7,771 nt of DNA. Source: Candidatus Igneacidithiobacillus taiwanensis (lineage in GTDB: Bacteria; Pseudomonadota; Gammaproteobacteria; Acidithiobacillales; Acidithiobacillaceae). The notes beneath the pieces were generated by a model. That model worked only from the letters and a program-made list of their open reading frames with translations. It was not told the DNA's origin and did no database searches. The stretch covers positions 12,861 to 20,631 of the forward strand of contig DDOU01000145.1 in the NCBI GenBank assembly GCA_002341825.1, read 5' to 3'. Positions 5,436 to 7,771 of this stretch are shown here, in pieces. Within the stretch, counting starts at the first letter, position 1, and each line of letters starts with the position of its first letter. The position numbers and the translations under genes were made by a program.

Positions 5436-7771
5436 ATGAGCCTTTCACCCCCTAATCCTCCTTGCCTGCAGGAATTACCCGAACGCTGGCCAGCGGAGTG
5501 GGAGCGGGTCGCTGAGGCTATCCAAAGTCTGCGAGAGAGTGCCGGCGAAGCCGCGGATACGCTACCCAAGAGCTCGGAGCAGGAAGCGCGCCTGCGGCGT
5601 TTGCTCTTTGCGAGCCTCTATGCCCGGCAGCAACTGACGCAACACCCGGAGTATTTGGGCCTGCTGCTTGCTGGTTTGGCTGCCTCGCCTCCCGGCAAGG
5701 AGACGTCCGAGGAGGAATTCCTCGCGGACCTGCGCCGCTATCGGCAGCAGCGCATGCTGCAGATTCTTTGGCATGACCTTTCTGGACCCGAGGCCCTCGA
5801 CGGCACCCTCAGCGCCCTCAGCCGTCTTGCCGAGGAGACGCTGCAATGGGCCCTCGACTATGGCGCTCGCCGCATGGCACAGCGGCACGGCGTAGCCCGC
5901 GACGAGCTAGGCCAGCCGGTGCCTTTTGCCGTCATCGGCATGGGTAAGCTTGGCGGCGTAGAGCTCAATCTCTCCTCGGACATCGATTTGCTCTTTCTTT
6001 ACGGGGCGACCGGCGAGAGCGATGGCCCCCTTCCCCTCGACAACGCTACCTATTTTCAGCGCCTTGGCCAGTGGCTGATCCGCGCCCTCGCCGAAAATCG
6101 GCCGGAAGGATTTATTTTTCGTGTCGACATGCGCCTACGCCCCTTTGGCGATGCCGGCCCCCTCTGCGTTACCGGCGATGCCCTAGAGCAGTATTACCAT
6201 CGACACGGCCGCAGTTGGGAGCGCTACGCCCTGCTCAAGGCGCGCGCAGTGGCCGGTGATCTCGCCTTCGGCAGCGCCGTCCTCGCGCGTCTACAGCCCT
6301 TTCTCTACCGACGCTATCTCGATTTTACCGCCCTTGCCGGTCTGCGCCGCGTCAAGGCGCTGATGGACGCCGAACAGGGCCGCGCCAGCCAAGACATCAA
6401 AAAGGGCTTCGGCGGCATCCGCGAGATCGAATTCATTGTGCAGTCGTTACAATTGATCCACGGCGGTCGTCTACCGCAGCTGCGCCAACGTAATACCCTG
6501 CAAGCCCTGGAACAAATTGCCGCGGCGGGATTGCTGCAAGAAGACGCCATAACGACTCTGCGGCAAAACTACCGTTTCTGGCGGCGGGTAGAGCATGCCC
6601 TGCAGATGATTGACGATCGCCAGACCCAGACCCTCCCCAGCGATCCCCTGGGCTGGATGCGCCTGAGCTGCGCCCTGGGTGGAGAGACGCCGGCCATTTT
6701 GCAAGAGAGGATTGCGAGCGGACGAGCAGCGGTCCATGCCTTGTACCTTGCCATCCTCCCTGCCCAGCCCGAGGGCGACGAAGAAGACATCGCCAATCTG
6801 GTTTGGCTGGCGGCCCGCCATGCCCTCGACGACGCCGCCCCCGAGGCTTGGCAGCAGTTGCTGGCCGCCGACCCGGAATCGACGGCATGGCAGGAACTCC
6901 GACGCTTCGCCCGCAGCCGCCGGGTCTTGCAGCTCTCCCAGCGCGGGCAGGCTCGACTGGATGCCCTCCTACCCGCCGTCTTGCGCCGCCTTACCCAATC
7001 CGGCGCGCCAGCCATTCTCCTGCATCGTCAGCTCGGCCTCCTCGATGCCCTACTCGGGCAACCGCAATATCTCGCCCTCCTTGCCGAAAATCCCCATTGG
7101 CTGGGGCGCCTGGAAGAACTCCTTGCCAGCCCTTGGCTGGCCCAGGAGCTTACCCGCTTTCCCACCCTGCTCGAAGACGTTCTCTGCCAACGCTCCTCGG
7201 CAGCGCGAGATTGGCCGCAGCTCTTCAGTACATCGGAGGACCAGGGGCGCGATTTGGAAGAACGCATGGACCTATTGCGTCGCTTCAAGAATACCGAGAC
7301 CCTGCTGCTGGCCAGCGATTTTTGGGCGGAACGTAAAGAGATCGATAGCCTGCTGACGGACCTGAGCGAACTCGCGAGCTTTTGTTTGCAACGTGCTTTG
7401 CCCTGGGCGGTCGAGGCGATGCTCCAGCAGCACGGGCCTCTGCCGGGTTATCCAGAGCTCCCCTTTGCCATCATCGCCTACGGAAAATTGGGCGGTATGG
7501 AGATGGGGCTGGCCTCGGACCTCGATCTCGTCTTTTTGTACGATCTGCCGCCGGACCAGGAGAGCAGCGGGCGGATTCCGCTAACGGCGGGCGCTTGGTT
7601 TGCCCGCCTCGGGCAAAAGCTCATCCACATTCTCAGCGTCCTTACCCGCGCCGGCAATCTCTACGAAATCGATCTGCGCCTGCGTCCGAGCGGACAATCC
7701 GGCCCTCTGGTCAGCTCCCTCTCGGCCTTTAGCAAATATCAGCGCGAGTCGGCTTGGACCTGGGAACACCA
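5436..7771 (+). CDS. glnE: GlnE, glutamine synthetase adenylyltransferase/removase (3' partial)
   Basis: Bifunctional enzyme that adds AMP to a tyrosine on each subunit of glutamine synthetase (GlnA) and removes it, under control of PII (GlnB) and glutamine. About 778 codons are visible; family members have roughly 920-980 residues, so the C-terminus lies past the window. Two nucleotidyltransferase-like domains are evident. The N-terminal adenylyl-removing domain has GMGKLGGVELN at residue 168 and SDIDL with D182/D184 (E. coli D173/D175), then DMRLRPFGDAGPL from 231 and DIKKGFGGIREIEF from 320. The C-terminal adenylyltransferase domain has YGKLGGMEM at 682 and SDLDLVF with D695/D697 (E. coli D701/D703), then EIDLRLRPSGQSGPL near 745. 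A helical linker region separates them. In-frame ATGs at 5427, 5430 and 5436 are all possible starts, and none has a clear Shine-Dalgarno; I chose 5436 (MSLS), with an in-frame stop at 5391 as the upstream limit. It is divergent from the phosphoesterase gene. No frameshift is seen. Confidence 0.95.
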   Translation, partial: MSLSPPNPPCLQELPERWPAEWERVAEAIQSLRESAGEAADTLPKSSEQEARLRRLLFASLYARQQLTQHPEYLGLLLAGLAASPPGKETSEEEFLADLRRYRQQRMLQILWHDLSGPEALDGTLSALSRLAEETLQWALDYGARRMAQRHGVARDELGQPVPFAVIGMGKLGGVELNLSSDIDLLFLYGATGESDGPLPLDNATYFQRLGQWLIRALAENRPEGFIFRVDMRLRPFGDAGPLCVTGDALEQYYHRHGRSWERYALLKARAVAGDLAFGSAVLARLQPFLYRRYLDFTALAGLRRVKALMDAEQGRASQDIKKGFGGIREIEFIVQSLQLIHGGRLPQLRQRNTLQALEQIAAAGLLQEDAITTLRQNYRFWRRVEHALQMIDDRQTQTLPSDPLGWMRLSCALGGETPAILQERIASGRAAVHALYLAILPAQPEGDEEDIANLVWLAARHALDDAAPEAWQQLLAADPESTAWQELRRFARSRRVLQLSQRGQARLDALLPAVLRRLTQSGAPAILLHRQLGLLDALLGQPQYLALLAENPHWLGRLEELLASPWLAQELTRFPTLLEDVLCQRSSAARDWPQLFSTSEDQGRDLEERMDLLRRFKNTETLLLASDFWAERKEIDSLLTDLSELASFCLQRALPWAVEAMLQQHGPLPGYPELPFAIIAYGKLGGMEMGLASDLDLVFLYDLPPDQESSGRIPLTAGAWFARLGQKLIHILSVLTRAGNLYEIDLRLRPSGQSGPLVSSLSAFSKYQRESAWTWEH

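Noticed and set aside
6803..7356. Several long alternative frames within glnE on both strands
   Set aside because: They sit inside the continuous GlnE frame and are Pro/Ala/Arg-rich shadows typical of GC-rich coding DNA.
7476..7499. Ala rather than Gly before YGKLGG in the adenylyltransferase motif of GlnE
   Set aside because: Small residues vary at this position between GlnE domains, and the catalytic D695/D697 pair is intact, so I do not treat it as a defect.
1..7771. CRISPR arrays, tRNA/rRNA genes, insertion sequences, toxin-antitoxin or defence genes
   Set aside because: I looked for regular repeats, cloverleaf-like segments, transposase motifs and small paired genes on both strands and saw none.

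Overview
The window looks like chromosomal DNA of a GC-rich chemolithoautotrophic gammaproteobacterium-type organism. An Acidithiobacillus (A. caldus-like) source is my best guess. It rests on a DAB-type inorganic-carbon pump gene, a proteobacterial glnE, a DUF465 gene and the overall base composition. This is inference from gene content, not from a marker gene. I see no rRNA, tRNA, CRISPR array, insertion sequence or phage gene.

Layout. (1) Positions 1-1915 (+) hold the C-terminal three quarters of dabA, the zinc-binding, carbonic-anhydrase-like subunit of the DabAB inorganic-carbon accumulation system; its N-terminus lies before the window. A strong intrinsic terminator at 1936-1967 closes the unit. 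(2) Positions 2052-2294 (+) hold a small YdcH/DUF465 coiled-coil protein that appears to be transcribed alone. (3) Positions 2295-2511 contain no intact gene. They hold a 28-codon open frame resembling the N-terminus of a phospholipase D-like protein and stopping abruptly, then a 14-bp perfect palindrome and a GC-rich stem-loop just beyond the next gene's stop. (4) Positions 2512-5355 (-) hold a large exported protein, a YVTN/YncE-type beta-propeller fused to a PF04185-type phosphoesterase domain. (5) A short divergent intergenic region (5356-5435) carries a good Shine-Dalgarno, a small hairpin and an 18-bp Pho-box-like direct repeat. (6) From 5436 (+) to beyond the window end runs glnE, the bifunctional glutamine synthetase adenylyltransferase/adenylyl-removing enzyme, with both catalytic Asp-x-Asp motifs in view.

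The genes do not form one pathway: they cover carbon uptake (dabA), probable phosphate-ester or phospholipid metabolism (the phosphoesterase) and nitrogen control (glnE), in three or four transcription units. The main regulatory idea is that the phosphoesterase promoter, and perhaps glnE on its other side, is under PhoB control. I do not see a convincing previously undescribed multi-gene system. The points most worth a second look are the putative Pho box in the shared divergent promoter, the phospholipase D-like gene remnant, and the unusual glnE start region.
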